The notes under the pieces: model-generated
Database searches by the model: none
What the model was told of the DNA's origin: nothing
Seen by the model: only the letters and a program-made list of their open reading frames with translations
Position numbers and translations under genes: made by a program
Shown: in pieces, positions 54,797 through 62,647 of the stretch
Layout of the letters: each line of letters begins with the position of its first letter
Numbering within the stretch: position 1 is the stretch's first letter
From: Neiella marina
GTDB taxonomy: Bacteria; Pseudomonadota; Gammaproteobacteria; Enterobacterales; Neiellaceae
NCBI RefSeq assembly: GCF_002165625.1
Contig: NZ_NGNS01000001.1
Location: 310,001 to 374,000 of the forward strand
Direction of reading: 5' to 3'
Length of the DNA stretch: 64,000 bases

Positions 54797-55278
54797 TGGC
54801 TAAACGTCGGGTGCTCAGTGCCGAGCAATACCATCAAACCGATGCGCCCACTTATGCAGGTACAACCGATGGTAGCTTTAAGCAAAGCGCCAACATGGCC
54901 ACGGTTCGCTATCAGCCTGCGCACCACAATCCGCAAGCGCCATTGGCACAGCAAGGGCAGGGCGAAACCCTTGGCACTTGGGTGTTTAATGAAGAAAAAG
55001 GCAAAGCCGAAGGGCTACTTGCCAGCAGCATCGAATTGATGATGGACAGCAAGCTCGCTCCCCACGCCACCATCGGCTTGCATCAGCACCAACAAACAGA
55101 AGAAATCTATTATTTGCTGGAAGGTCAGCTCAACATTGAATTGCATCGCGCCGATGAGCAACTGCAGCTGCAGCTTAACCCAGGCGATGCCCATTTGATT
55201 CGTCCCGGCGAATCGCACTTTGTTCAAGCTGGGCCTGACGGCGCTCGCATCATAGTGATCGCAGCCCGTACCTTATGA
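54796..55278 (+). CDS. Cupin domain protein
   Basis: 160 residues. A single cupin barrel near residues 85-155 with the metal-binding pattern GLHQHQQTEEIYYLLEGQL and PGDAHLIRPGESHFVQAG. It has no signal peptide. The start overlaps the stop of the VOC remnant (TAATG) and its end overlaps the next gene by four bases. The function is unknown; pairing with an oxidoreductase suggests a sugar or small-molecule step. Confidence 0.85.
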   Translation: MAKRRVLSAEQYHQTDAPTYAGTTDGSFKQSANMATVRYQPAHHNPQAPLAQQGQGETLGTWVFNEEKGKAEGLLASSIELMMDSKLAPHATIGLHQHQQTEEIYYLLEGQLNIELHRADEQLQLQLNPGDAHLIRPGESHFVQAGPDGARIIVIAARTL

Positions 55279-56183
55279 GCAGCATTGAAACTGCAGCCAT
55301 CATCGGCACCCATTGGGGCTTGGTTCATCTCCCCACCTTGCAATCCCAAGGGATTACTATCACCGCCTTGGTCAGCAAAGATTTGCCACGAGCCAAGCAA
55401 GTCGCAACCGATCATCAAATTGCGATGGTCACCGATCAGCTAGAGCAAATCGGCCAGCCCGATTTGGTCATCGTGGCAACGCCCGCAGTAACCCATGCAG
55501 CGGTCATCCAAGCGTTCCCCAACAGCCATATCTTTTGCGAGAAACCCGTCGTTGGTCCCTATGGCAACCCAGCAGATTTGCCTGCTTGGGCCGATCGCGT
55601 GTTGATTAACTACGCCTTTAACCAGCTTGATTCGGCACGCTGTGTCATGGCGCAACATCTGATCCCAACACATATCCAATTGCAATCCAGCGTCAATCTC
55701 TCAGGCTTCAACTTTGATGCCGTGCAATGGTTTTTTGAGGTCACCAGTCACCCCCTGTCTTGGCTGATTCACTGGCTCGGACCACCGACACTCGAACAGC
55801 GACGCATCGACCGCGATCAGATTGAACTACGACTGCGTTGTGGCGACACCAGCATCGATATCGATTTTAAAGTCGGCGGTAAACCCGGCATTCATCACCA
55901 GTTTGATATGGCAACGGCAAGCGGCTCCTTAACGCTCAATGGTTATTACCAGCCAGGCCACCCGTGGCGTTTTGAGCCTGTGGTGTTGGCTCAGAAACCA
56001 CTAAACCAAGGCGAATTCATCGATAACGATTGCTGGCTCAGAGCCAACCAACGTTCGTTGTTGCTGGCGCTCGATTGCTTTAACGGCCGTTTAAGCCGAG
56101 CAGAAGCAATCTGTCAAGGGGCTTTTTCTTTAAGCAAAGCGCTCACCATTGAATCATTGTTCGAAAAAAAGCCCGGCGCTTAG
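55275..56183 (+). CDS. Gfo/Idh/MocA family oxidoreductase, atypical
   Basis: 302 residues, cytoplasmic. N-terminal Rossmann domain followed by the family hallmark FCEKPVVG near residue 90 and a substrate domain (VLINYAFNQLDS ... FFEVTSHPLSWLIHWLG). The nucleotide-binding loop reads IIGTHWGLVHLP instead of the usual GxGxxG, so cofactor binding may be altered or the enzyme may be repurposed. It overlaps the cupin gene (ATGA) and is the last gene of the operon beginning at the channel. Confidence 0.82.
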   Translation: MSSIETAAIIGTHWGLVHLPTLQSQGITITALVSKDLPRAKQVATDHQIAMVTDQLEQIGQPDLVIVATPAVTHAAVIQAFPNSHIFCEKPVVGPYGNPADLPAWADRVLINYAFNQLDSARCVMAQHLIPTHIQLQSSVNLSGFNFDAVQWFFEVTSHPLSWLIHWLGPPTLEQRRIDRDQIELRLRCGDTSIDIDFKVGGKPGIHHQFDMATASGSLTLNGYYQPGHPWRFEPVVLAQKPLNQGEFIDNDCWLRANQRSLLLALDCFNGRLSRAEAICQGAFSLSKALTIESLFEKKPGA

Positions 56184-56190
56184 GCCGGGC
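56164..56190 (-). terminator. Terminator of the GH30 gene
   Basis: GCCCGGC/GCCGGGC with a six-base loop, seven Ts on the minus strand. It is also the hairpin at the end of the oppositely oriented oxidoreductase gene. Confidence 0.9.
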
Positions 56191-56223
56191 AAAAGATTGA
56201 ACGATAAGGGGGGAGAGTGTGCG

Positions 56224-57918
56224 TTACAGCTGCACTCTTACCGTTTGTACAGCGTTGGCATCAATGGTGATATTGGCGGTTTGCTCACCAATTTTTAGTG
56301 CGTAATCAATCGGCTTCTTGGTGGTATTCAACAACTGCACACTCAACAAGTTGTCGGCCGACAAGGTGGCGCTGGTATGCAAGTCATCATCACCCAACTG
56401 GCCACGGTCAATGCTGGTTTGAACCGCTACGTCACCTGGGCGAATGGTACGGCTGAATTGGCTCAACACATGGAACACTGGGGTGTAGTAAATCTCACCT
56501 GTATTGGTGTCGATCATAATCGGCGCACCGCAGAAGTTACCGACATGGTTCGGGCCACCGTTGTGGTCAAGCACAATGTTCCAGTCAACCCAGCCTTCCA
56601 TCCAATGATCAAGGCTGACAATGATGTTGCGGGCATAGCGGTGAACCGGGGTATAAATCGGATGATCTTCGGCATTGGGAGCCCACTCAGCAGAGTAAGC
56701 CCAGTCCGTTGCCGTGTCGTTCCACCAGAACGAGTCATTGGCAAACCAATCGCTTTCCTGGAAGTTTTCCGGGTCGGTCACGCCACCCGGTGCAGGCTTG
56801 CCTAAGTCATCGATGGTCGCTTCGGTGTTGATGATGCCGTAGCCCGGGAATTTGGTGGCAACGCGTTCAAGGGCTTCTTCATACACTTTGTAAGTGCTGC
56901 TGTACCAATGCACGGCAGTACCATAAACATATTGCGCGGTGTCTGGATCCCCCAAAATGGTATCGGTCCAATCTTCGAGGTGATCGCGGTTTTGATCGTA
57001 AATCAGCACATTGACGTCTTTGTGGCTACTTGCCGCCAATGTCGGGCCCAAGTGGTCTTTAATAAAGTCGCGCTGGGTTTCTGGGGTAAAGTGCATGCTT
57101 TCCCACTGACCACTATTGCCCGCAGGCTCATTGACCGGTGTGATGGCCCAAATATCAATCCCTTCGGCTTGGTATGCATCGAGGTATTTCAGCAGGTAAT
57201 CGGTGTAGGTGCTCACGTACTCAGGCTTCAACTCGCCACCAGTGCCTTCATAACCGTTTTCTGGCGTTGGCCGAATGTACCAAGTATCGATGTCTTTCAT
57301 CCATGATGGCGCGGTCCAAGCCGATGAAATAATGCGCAGATCCGAATCATCCTGCTTGGCTTTAATGGCCAAGGCTTCCTGAATCATTGGCAACACATCA
57401 AAGCTCTCATCTTTGATGTTTGGATACTTCGCTTTGCTAAAGCCGTTTTTGTCTTCCTCAATCGAGAAGTGTTTGAGGCTGACATCCCCTTCAACATCGG
57501 CATAAGACCACTGGCCCTCAACCGAGAAGTCGGTGGCGCCAATGGGTGAGCGAGTCAAACTGAAGTTGGCACCCTCTTCGCCGTAAACATTTTGCATCAC
57601 CTCGGCGCGCTGTTGCGGCTCTAAATGCGCGAGTACAAATGCTGACGATTCAGTAAATGAAGAGCCAATACCAACAATGGTTTGCTTCTTAATCTCAGGG
57701 CTAATGGTGATCACCGCTTGCGCTGATTGCGCCTGATCAGCAAACACCACATTGGGTTTCAATGCCTGCACGTCACCCGCTTCACTGGTAACAATGATTT
57801 CACTGGTTTTTGATAGTTCATAGTGATTGCTGGTGGTTTGGCTACAAGCGCTCAATACACCAACGGCCAGAGCGGCAGAAATGGCTGCGACAAGCTTTTT
57901 GGGGGCAACTGTTTTCAC
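56224..57918 (-). CDS. GH30 family glucosidase lipoprotein (beta-1,6-glucan type)
   Basis: 564 residues. Lipoprotein signal (VLSACSQT), then a GH30 subfamily-1-like barrel plus beta-sandwich: VGIGSSFTESSAFVLAHL, SAWTAPSWMKDI, acid/base Glu near residue 264 in TPVNEPAG, and nucleophile Glu near residue 365 in INTEATI. Related enzymes are glucosylceramidases and beta-1,6-glucanases; in a laminarin region, removal of beta-1,6 branches is the likely role. Next to a MFS gene in the same direction. No TGTAAGC operator is seen upstream. Confidence 0.9.
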   Translation of the reverse strand: MKTVAPKKLVAAISAALAVGVLSACSQTTSNHYELSKTSEIIVTSEAGDVQALKPNVVFADQAQSAQAVITISPEIKKQTIVGIGSSFTESSAFVLAHLEPQQRAEVMQNVYGEEGANFSLTRSPIGATDFSVEGQWSYADVEGDVSLKHFSIEEDKNGFSKAKYPNIKDESFDVLPMIQEALAIKAKQDDSDLRIISSAWTAPSWMKDIDTWYIRPTPENGYEGTGGELKPEYVSTYTDYLLKYLDAYQAEGIDIWAITPVNEPAGNSGQWESMHFTPETQRDFIKDHLGPTLAASSHKDVNVLIYDQNRDHLEDWTDTILGDPDTAQYVYGTAVHWYSSTYKVYEEALERVATKFPGYGIINTEATIDDLGKPAPGGVTDPENFQESDWFANDSFWWNDTATDWAYSAEWAPNAEDHPIYTPVHRYARNIIVSLDHWMEGWVDWNIVLDHNGGPNHVGNFCGAPIMIDTNTGEIYYTPVFHVLSQFSRTIRPGDVAVQTSIDRGQLGDDDLHTSATLSADNLLSVQLLNTTKKPIDYALKIGEQTANITIDANAVQTVRVQL

Positions 57919-58220
57919 AATTCGTCCTCTGCATTCGAGTATGTCATTGGGTTAGTTGCAGCTGATGCTGCCAGTGACTCTAGAAACTGTAGTCTGACTC
58001 CAAGTCGGGCAGCCAAATTTACCGTTCGATTGCTTGTCGCTCAGTCGAACAACCCTTATCTAGCAAGGGTTTGATGGCTATTTAGCAATGTTCGAGTTCG
58101 TGATCTTGATCGCTAGCAGCGCACCACAAAATGACGCAAGGCAGGTGAGGTTGAAGTCAAAAAAGGCGCCAGAATCAACTTCCAGCGCCTTGAGGTAAGG
58201 TCTAAATGAAATGGTATTGG
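57919..58220. other. Promoter region of GH30 and terminator of the MFS gene
   Basis: 302 bp. Apart from the terminator at 58157, I see no operator of the LacI type and no gene. Confidence 0.5.
58157..58191 (-). terminator. Terminator of the ACS-type MFS gene
   Basis: AAGGCGC/GCGCCTT stem with a T-run on the minus strand, 30 bases after the stop. Confidence 0.8.
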
Positions 58221-59519
58221 CTAGTTTTTCGGTTTCAGCGGCTCAATTTTCGGACACAGTAACCAAATCGCTAACAGCGCGGTGATCGCCAAGCCAGCTC
58301 CAAAGACAAAAGCTGGGGCAAAGTTACCGCCAGCGGTAATGGCCGGAATAATGAAGGTCACGCCAGCTGCAGCAAACTTAGCTGCCATGCCAGCAAAGCC
58401 AGCTAAGGTACCGACTGTCTTGCCGCCAAACATATCGGCAGGCAAGGTTTGCACGCTGCTAATAGCAATCTGAAAACCAAACAGTACGCCTGCCATGATC
58501 AGCACAGCAATGAGCGGTGATGCTGGTTTCGCTAGTGCCAGCAAACAAACCAGCATGATCACGCCACCAAAGGTGATCACCAACTTACGCACGGCATTGA
58601 CGCTCCATTCGCGCTTCATCAAGCTTTGCGACACAAAGCCTCCGAACAGGGCACCAACCATAGCCCCCACAAATGGCACCCAGCCAAAGCGAGCAATTTC
58701 ACCAACGTCCATACCAAAACTGGTGCTGAGGTAAATCGGAATCCAAACCACAAACAGCCACCAAATCGGATCAATCGCCGCGGAGGCAATAATCACCCCC
58801 CAGCTTTGCTTGCGACTGAGCAGCTCCGCGGTGGACGGGTTGTAGGCATCCACTGGTTTATCGGCAGACTCGCTGCTCGATAACTGCCCTGAGAGAATAA
58901 ACTCTCGCTCTTCTTTGGTGATCCACGGGTGCTTTTCCGGCGGCGCTTTGACCAAAACCAGCCATGGCACCAACCACAAGAAGCCAATCAAGCCGACCAC
59001 AATAAAGATCATTTGCCAGCTCATGACCAAGGCCAAATAGCCGATAATGGGAATAGACACTAAGCCACCAAACGAGGCACCAGCGTTAAATATGCCCTGT
59101 GCCAACGCCCGCTGCTTGGCAGGAAACCACTCCGCATTGCCCTTGGCAGCTCCGGGCCAGTTACCAGCCTCAGCCACGCCGAGTACAACTCGGAGAATAC
59201 TGAATGATGTAACACCCTTGGCAAAGGCATGCAGAACGGTCGCAAACGACCAAAAGCCAATGGATAAAGCAAATCCGATGCGAGTTCCGACCCAATCGAG
59301 GATTTTGCCGAAAATCGCCTGACCAAAGGCATAGGCTAGGATGAAGATAGTACTGATCAGACCATAGATTTCATTACGCTCATCAATGGTTTTATCAGGA
59401 TACAGATCGGCAGCAATGGTTGGCCACAGTACTGCCAACGTTTGTCTGTCGATATAGTTGATGACAGCGGCAACGGCAATAAGACCGACCACCCACCAAC
59501 GTAATCCTCTCATTTTCAT
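58221..59519 (-). CDS. MFS transporter, anion:cation symporter (hexuronate/sugar-acid) type
   Basis: 432 residues, twelve hydrophobic segments. The signature of the ACS family is visible: NYIDRQTLAVLWP in helix 1, AFGQAIFGKILDWVGTRIG and GVAEAGNWPGAAKGNAEWFP, as in ExuT and GudP. These import sugar acids or related anions with protons. Its neighbours are a GH30 glucosidase and a membrane AraC regulator rather than uronate catabolism genes. Confidence 0.9.
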   Translation of the reverse strand: MKMRGLRWWVVGLIAVAAVINYIDRQTLAVLWPTIAADLYPDKTIDERNEIYGLISTIFILAYAFGQAIFGKILDWVGTRIGFALSIGFWSFATVLHAFAKGVTSFSILRVVLGVAEAGNWPGAAKGNAEWFPAKQRALAQGIFNAGASFGGLVSIPIIGYLALVMSWQMIFIVVGLIGFLWLVPWLVLVKAPPEKHPWITKEEREFILSGQLSSSESADKPVDAYNPSTAELLSRKQSWGVIIASAAIDPIWWLFVVWIPIYLSTSFGMDVGEIARFGWVPFVGAMVGALFGGFVSQSLMKREWSVNAVRKLVITFGGVIMLVCLLALAKPASPLIAVLIMAGVLFGFQIAISSVQTLPADMFGGKTVGTLAGFAGMAAKFAAAGVTFIIPAITAGGNFAPAFVFGAGLAITALLAIWLLCPKIEPLKPKN

Positions 59520-59763
59520 TTGTTTTCTCGCTTTTATGTTTTATGTCACACCAGCCCAACAGCACATGGGTCTGGCACTCTCCAGTTTTATAATTTGCGA
59601 GTGATTTGGTTGTGGGGGGACTTGGCATGTTCTCCGCCATACTCAAGCCCTCAGCCATAAAATATACAAACAGAGCCGTTTACAACAGTTTTTTCTGCGG
59701 CGGATCGCGATTGCTTTTGAATTCTTGGATTCGCCAACAAACATCAAGTACCATCTCCAGCCG

Positions 59764-60936
59764 ATGGATAAAGTCCTTTTCAACCTGCACGATCTGACCC
59801 TAGCAATGACGGCATTACTATGTGCCGTACTGGCGGGTTTGTTTTATCTAGCGCAACGCCAAAAGCATCCCAGCACACCTTTTTTGGTGGGCTTTTTGTT
59901 GGCACACACGCTGATCGCATGGCACGAGTTAAGCTACTACGGGCTGCAATTCCGCTACACCATTCTTGACGCCTCAAGCAATCTGTTTTTTATCGGCAGT
60001 TTTGGCTATTTAGTCGACGGCGTGTTGCTGTTCTTATTTGCCAAAACCTTGCTCTATCGCGATTTCAAAGTTGGCAGGGCGCAGCTCATTCACGCCTTAC
60101 CGGTGATCGGTTATCTCATCTACATGGTGACGGTTTACTACAGCCACAGCAGCGCTACCAAGCACAGCATGATTAACGACTTTAGCCTGACCATTTCGTG
60201 GCATTACGTAACCACCGATTTGCTGATTAAGCTTGGTCGTGTCGCTTACGCCGTTGGCTGTTTGCTGCTGATTGCCCGCTACCGCGAGCAACAAAAAGAA
60301 ACCAAGGCCGACTTAACTGCGGTCAACCTCACTTGGCTTCATACTCTGGTGGTTGGCTTTGTGGTGGTGTTTGCCGGCGATTCACTGTTAGCGGCGGTGA
60401 AGATTATCAACTTGTTTGAGCCTATCGAAATCAGTGTTCTTAGCGACATTGGCGTGTCGATTTACCACCTGACGTTTATTCTGCTGTTGGCGCTACTGAC
60501 CTATACCATTGCCCGCGGCCCTTGGGTCGAGCAAATCCAGCTGCCTGAGGCTGGGGAAGCCAGCAGCAATCAGGCCGACTTCAGCAGTGACAAGGGCGGC
60601 GAGGTTGAGCGTATCGAACACTACATGCGCTCCGAACAACCCTACCTTGATTCAGAGATCACCATCGACAGCCTTGCCACGGCATTGGCCATTAGCCCGA
60701 AAGTGCTATCAGTGACCCTTAACCATCACTTCCAAATGAACTTCTATGAGTTCATCAATCACTATCGAATAGAAGATGCTAAGCGCACTTTGGTAGAACA
60801 ACCCAACAAGGCCATCACCGACATCTTTTATGACGTTGGCTTTAACAGCAAATCAGTGTTCTACAGTTTCTTTCGTAAAAGCGAGGGCATGACTCCGTCG
60901 GCTTACCGGAAAAAGCAACTATCGGCCGATCGTTAA
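59764..60936 (+). CDS. AraC family regulator with N-terminal membrane domain
   Basis: 390 residues. Seven hydrophobic segments occupy residues ~10-250; the C-terminus is an AraC helix-turn-helix (ITIDSLATALAISPKVLSVT ... GFNSKSVFYSFFRKSEGMTPSAYRK, read in pieces). Such membrane-embedded regulators can sense an outside or membrane signal and bind DNA directly. It is divergent from the MFS/GH30 pair and followed by a GH16 gene, both plausible targets. Start: ATG 59764; a TTG 13 codons upstream is possible. Confidence 0.9.
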   Translation: MDKVLFNLHDLTLAMTALLCAVLAGLFYLAQRQKHPSTPFLVGFLLAHTLIAWHELSYYGLQFRYTILDASSNLFFIGSFGYLVDGVLLFLFAKTLLYRDFKVGRAQLIHALPVIGYLIYMVTVYYSHSSATKHSMINDFSLTISWHYVTTDLLIKLGRVAYAVGCLLLIARYREQQKETKADLTAVNLTWLHTLVVGFVVVFAGDSLLAAVKIINLFEPIEISVLSDIGVSIYHLTFILLLALLTYTIARGPWVEQIQLPEAGEASSNQADFSSDKGGEVERIEHYMRSEQPYLDSEITIDSLATALAISPKVLSVTLNHHFQMNFYEFINHYRIEDAKRTLVEQPNKAITDIFYDVGFNSKSVFYSFFRKSEGMTPSAYRKKQLSADR

Positions 60937-61079
60937 AATCGGCCAGATCAGCAGACCTAGCTCACAGTTTTCCTCAAGTTCGGCTTAAAAACCTGTAAAC
61001 AGACGCCGAGAAACCGGCGAAAACCTAGTATTTGCGCAACTTTTCCCGGTAACAACGAAATCAACATCCTGGAGTTTGT

Positions 61080-61940
61080 ATGAAGCAACTACTTTCTTTG
61101 GCGCTCATTCCCACCGCCATGTTTGCCGCCAATGTGTTGGCTGCTGAGGCTAATCCAGCCACAGCCGATGACCAGCAAGTCGAATGGAAAGTGGATTTTT
61201 TTGATGACTTTGACACCTTTGATCCCGCCAATTGGCAGGACCAAATCCTGTGGGTTAACAATGAAGATCAGTGCTATGTCAGAGACGGCGCCCACAACAC
61301 TCGCGAAGTTAGCAACGGTACCTTGAAGCTGCGAGTCGTCGATTTAGGCGTCAAAAAGCCATGTGACAACATAGCCAAAGATGGCAAACAACACCCAGAC
61401 ACTCAGTATGTTGCTGGCCGAATCGCCTCTAAAAACCTGAAGGAATTTGTTGGCGGCAAGTGGACGGCGCGTTTGCGGGTGCCAAACAGCGGCCAGAACG
61501 GTATGTTCCCAGCTTGGTGGTTACTTGGCGCGCAAAACAATGAGCCGCCGGTACAAGAAGCAGATGAAACAGTGTGCTGGCCAATGGTTGGCTCAGGTGA
61601 ACTGGACATTTTTGAGCACCACAGCGACGGTGGCCCAAACCATTACGCTGCGCGCACAATTAAGAGCCTAGGCCATTGCGATGGCGGCGACTGGCAAGCG
61701 CAAATGCTGGTACAAGAGGCCAACTTGGATGAGTTCCACGATTATTCAGTGGAGTGGCTTGGTGGCGATATTATCTTCCGCCTTGATGATGTTGAAGTTT
61801 ACCGCCTCAAAGGTGAAGCCAGCGCCTTGCCAGAACCTTTCTTCGCGATTCTCAACTTTGCCAAAATCAACGACGGCAAGATGCACGTACCGTACTGGGA
61901 AATGGAAGTCGACTGGGTCAAGCACGAATACTTGCCATAA
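61080..61940 (+). CDS. Secreted GH16 beta-glucanase, single domain
   Basis: 286 residues with a signal peptide (cleavage near VLAAE, residue 21) and one GH16 domain. Catalytic motif GELDIFEH with Glu174, Asp176 and Glu179. Aromatic and cysteine residues (EDQCYVRDGAHN, KKPCDN, ETVCWPM, LGHCDGG) indicate disulfides and therefore secretion. It is the third GH16 in the window and the least like the other two. GGAG lies seven bases before the ATG. No operator of the LacI type precedes it; the neighbouring AraC gene may control it. Confidence 0.9.
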   Translation: MKQLLSLALIPTAMFAANVLAAEANPATADDQQVEWKVDFFDDFDTFDPANWQDQILWVNNEDQCYVRDGAHNTREVSNGTLKLRVVDLGVKKPCDNIAKDGKQHPDTQYVAGRIASKNLKEFVGGKWTARLRVPNSGQNGMFPAWWLLGAQNNEPPVQEADETVCWPMVGSGELDIFEHHSDGGPNHYAARTIKSLGHCDGGDWQAQMLVQEANLDEFHDYSVEWLGGDIIFRLDDVEVYRLKGEASALPEPFFAILNFAKINDGKMHVPYWEMEVDWVKHEYLP

Positions 61941-61960
61941 GCTCAGACGATGAACTCGAT

Positions 61961-62013
61961 CTAGATTGGTGAAGTACTCAGTTTGAACGAAGACCTTCGT
62001 AACTTCACCAATC
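61961..62013. repeat. Hairpin and first copy of a 38-bp direct repeat
   Basis: GATTGGTGAAGT (61964-61975) pairs perfectly with ACTTCACCAATC (62002-62013). The segment 61961-61998 recurs at 62278-62315 with three mismatches in 38. Confidence 0.8.
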
Positions 62014-62071
62014 AACACTTCTTCGTTGCAACTTGCTGCCGATGGCCGCCAGCGCATAGAACGTAGGGATA

Positions 62072-62252
62072 CAAGAGGAACAATAATTCCTTTCACAAGA
62101 TGCCGTAAAATCTTTGCTGCCGGGCTCCTGCCCTCGGCAAAGTCCCGCTTCGGCTTCCTGCCTTCGCGACAAATTAGTTAATTTGTCCCATGATGGCTCT
62201 ACTGCCGCATCCCTGCGGCAGAAGCTTGCTGCAGGAACAATCGCTCCTCTTC
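62072..62252. repeat. Dispersed intergenic repeat, copy D, inverted and interrupted
   Basis: Minus-strand copy: CTGCCGCA/TGCGGCAG hairpin, GAGCCATCATGGGA, then about 75 unrelated bases, then GATTTTACGGCATC. Outer inverted arms at 62072-62099 and 62225-62252 pair at 19 of 28 positions and are unlike those of other copies. The inserted part is itself rich in palindromes (CAAATTA/TAATTTG). Confidence 0.7.
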
Positions 62253-62280
62253 AATAAGTTCTGCGGATGCTCCATACCTA

Positions 62281-62394
62281 GATTGGTGAAGATCTCGGTT
62301 TGAACGAAGACCTTCCGCAGCAGGGAAGCTGCGGTAGAGTCTACATGGAAGTATTCACGACGTGTCTGAGTTTGAACTGAGTACTTTGCCAATC
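62281..62394. repeat. Dispersed intergenic repeat, copy E, diverged
   Basis: Core CGCAGC/GCTGCG, CATGGAAG, TTCACGACG aligns with copy A at about three quarters of positions. Arms 62281-62312 and 62363-62394 are inverted repeats (22 of 32) and include the 38-bp direct repeat. Confidence 0.65.
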
Positions 62395-62647
62395 GGCATT
62401 ACACCGCATTGGCGTACGGCTAATGCATTGAACGGCGGAACCAAGTTTCACCTCAAACCGTTGTTTCATGTGAAACATCAGTCTTGGTGCAGCCAGTCCA
62501 TCGCCTCTTGGGGATTGCTGAAGTAGCGTCGCTGAACCTGAGGGACGTGCTACAACTACTTCTGCCCACTATTGATTTCCGCCAATTTAAATACCTTCTG
62601 GTATTATGAACGCCCTTTATCCGACAACCGGTAACGAGTCCGTCTGA

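Larger units (their letters stand above)
61941..62647. other. Repeat-rich intergenic region
   Basis: 707 bp without a supported gene. It is almost entirely built of inverted and direct repeats: a 12-pair hairpin, a 38-bp direct repeat, and copies D and E of the dispersed element. Confidence 0.7.
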
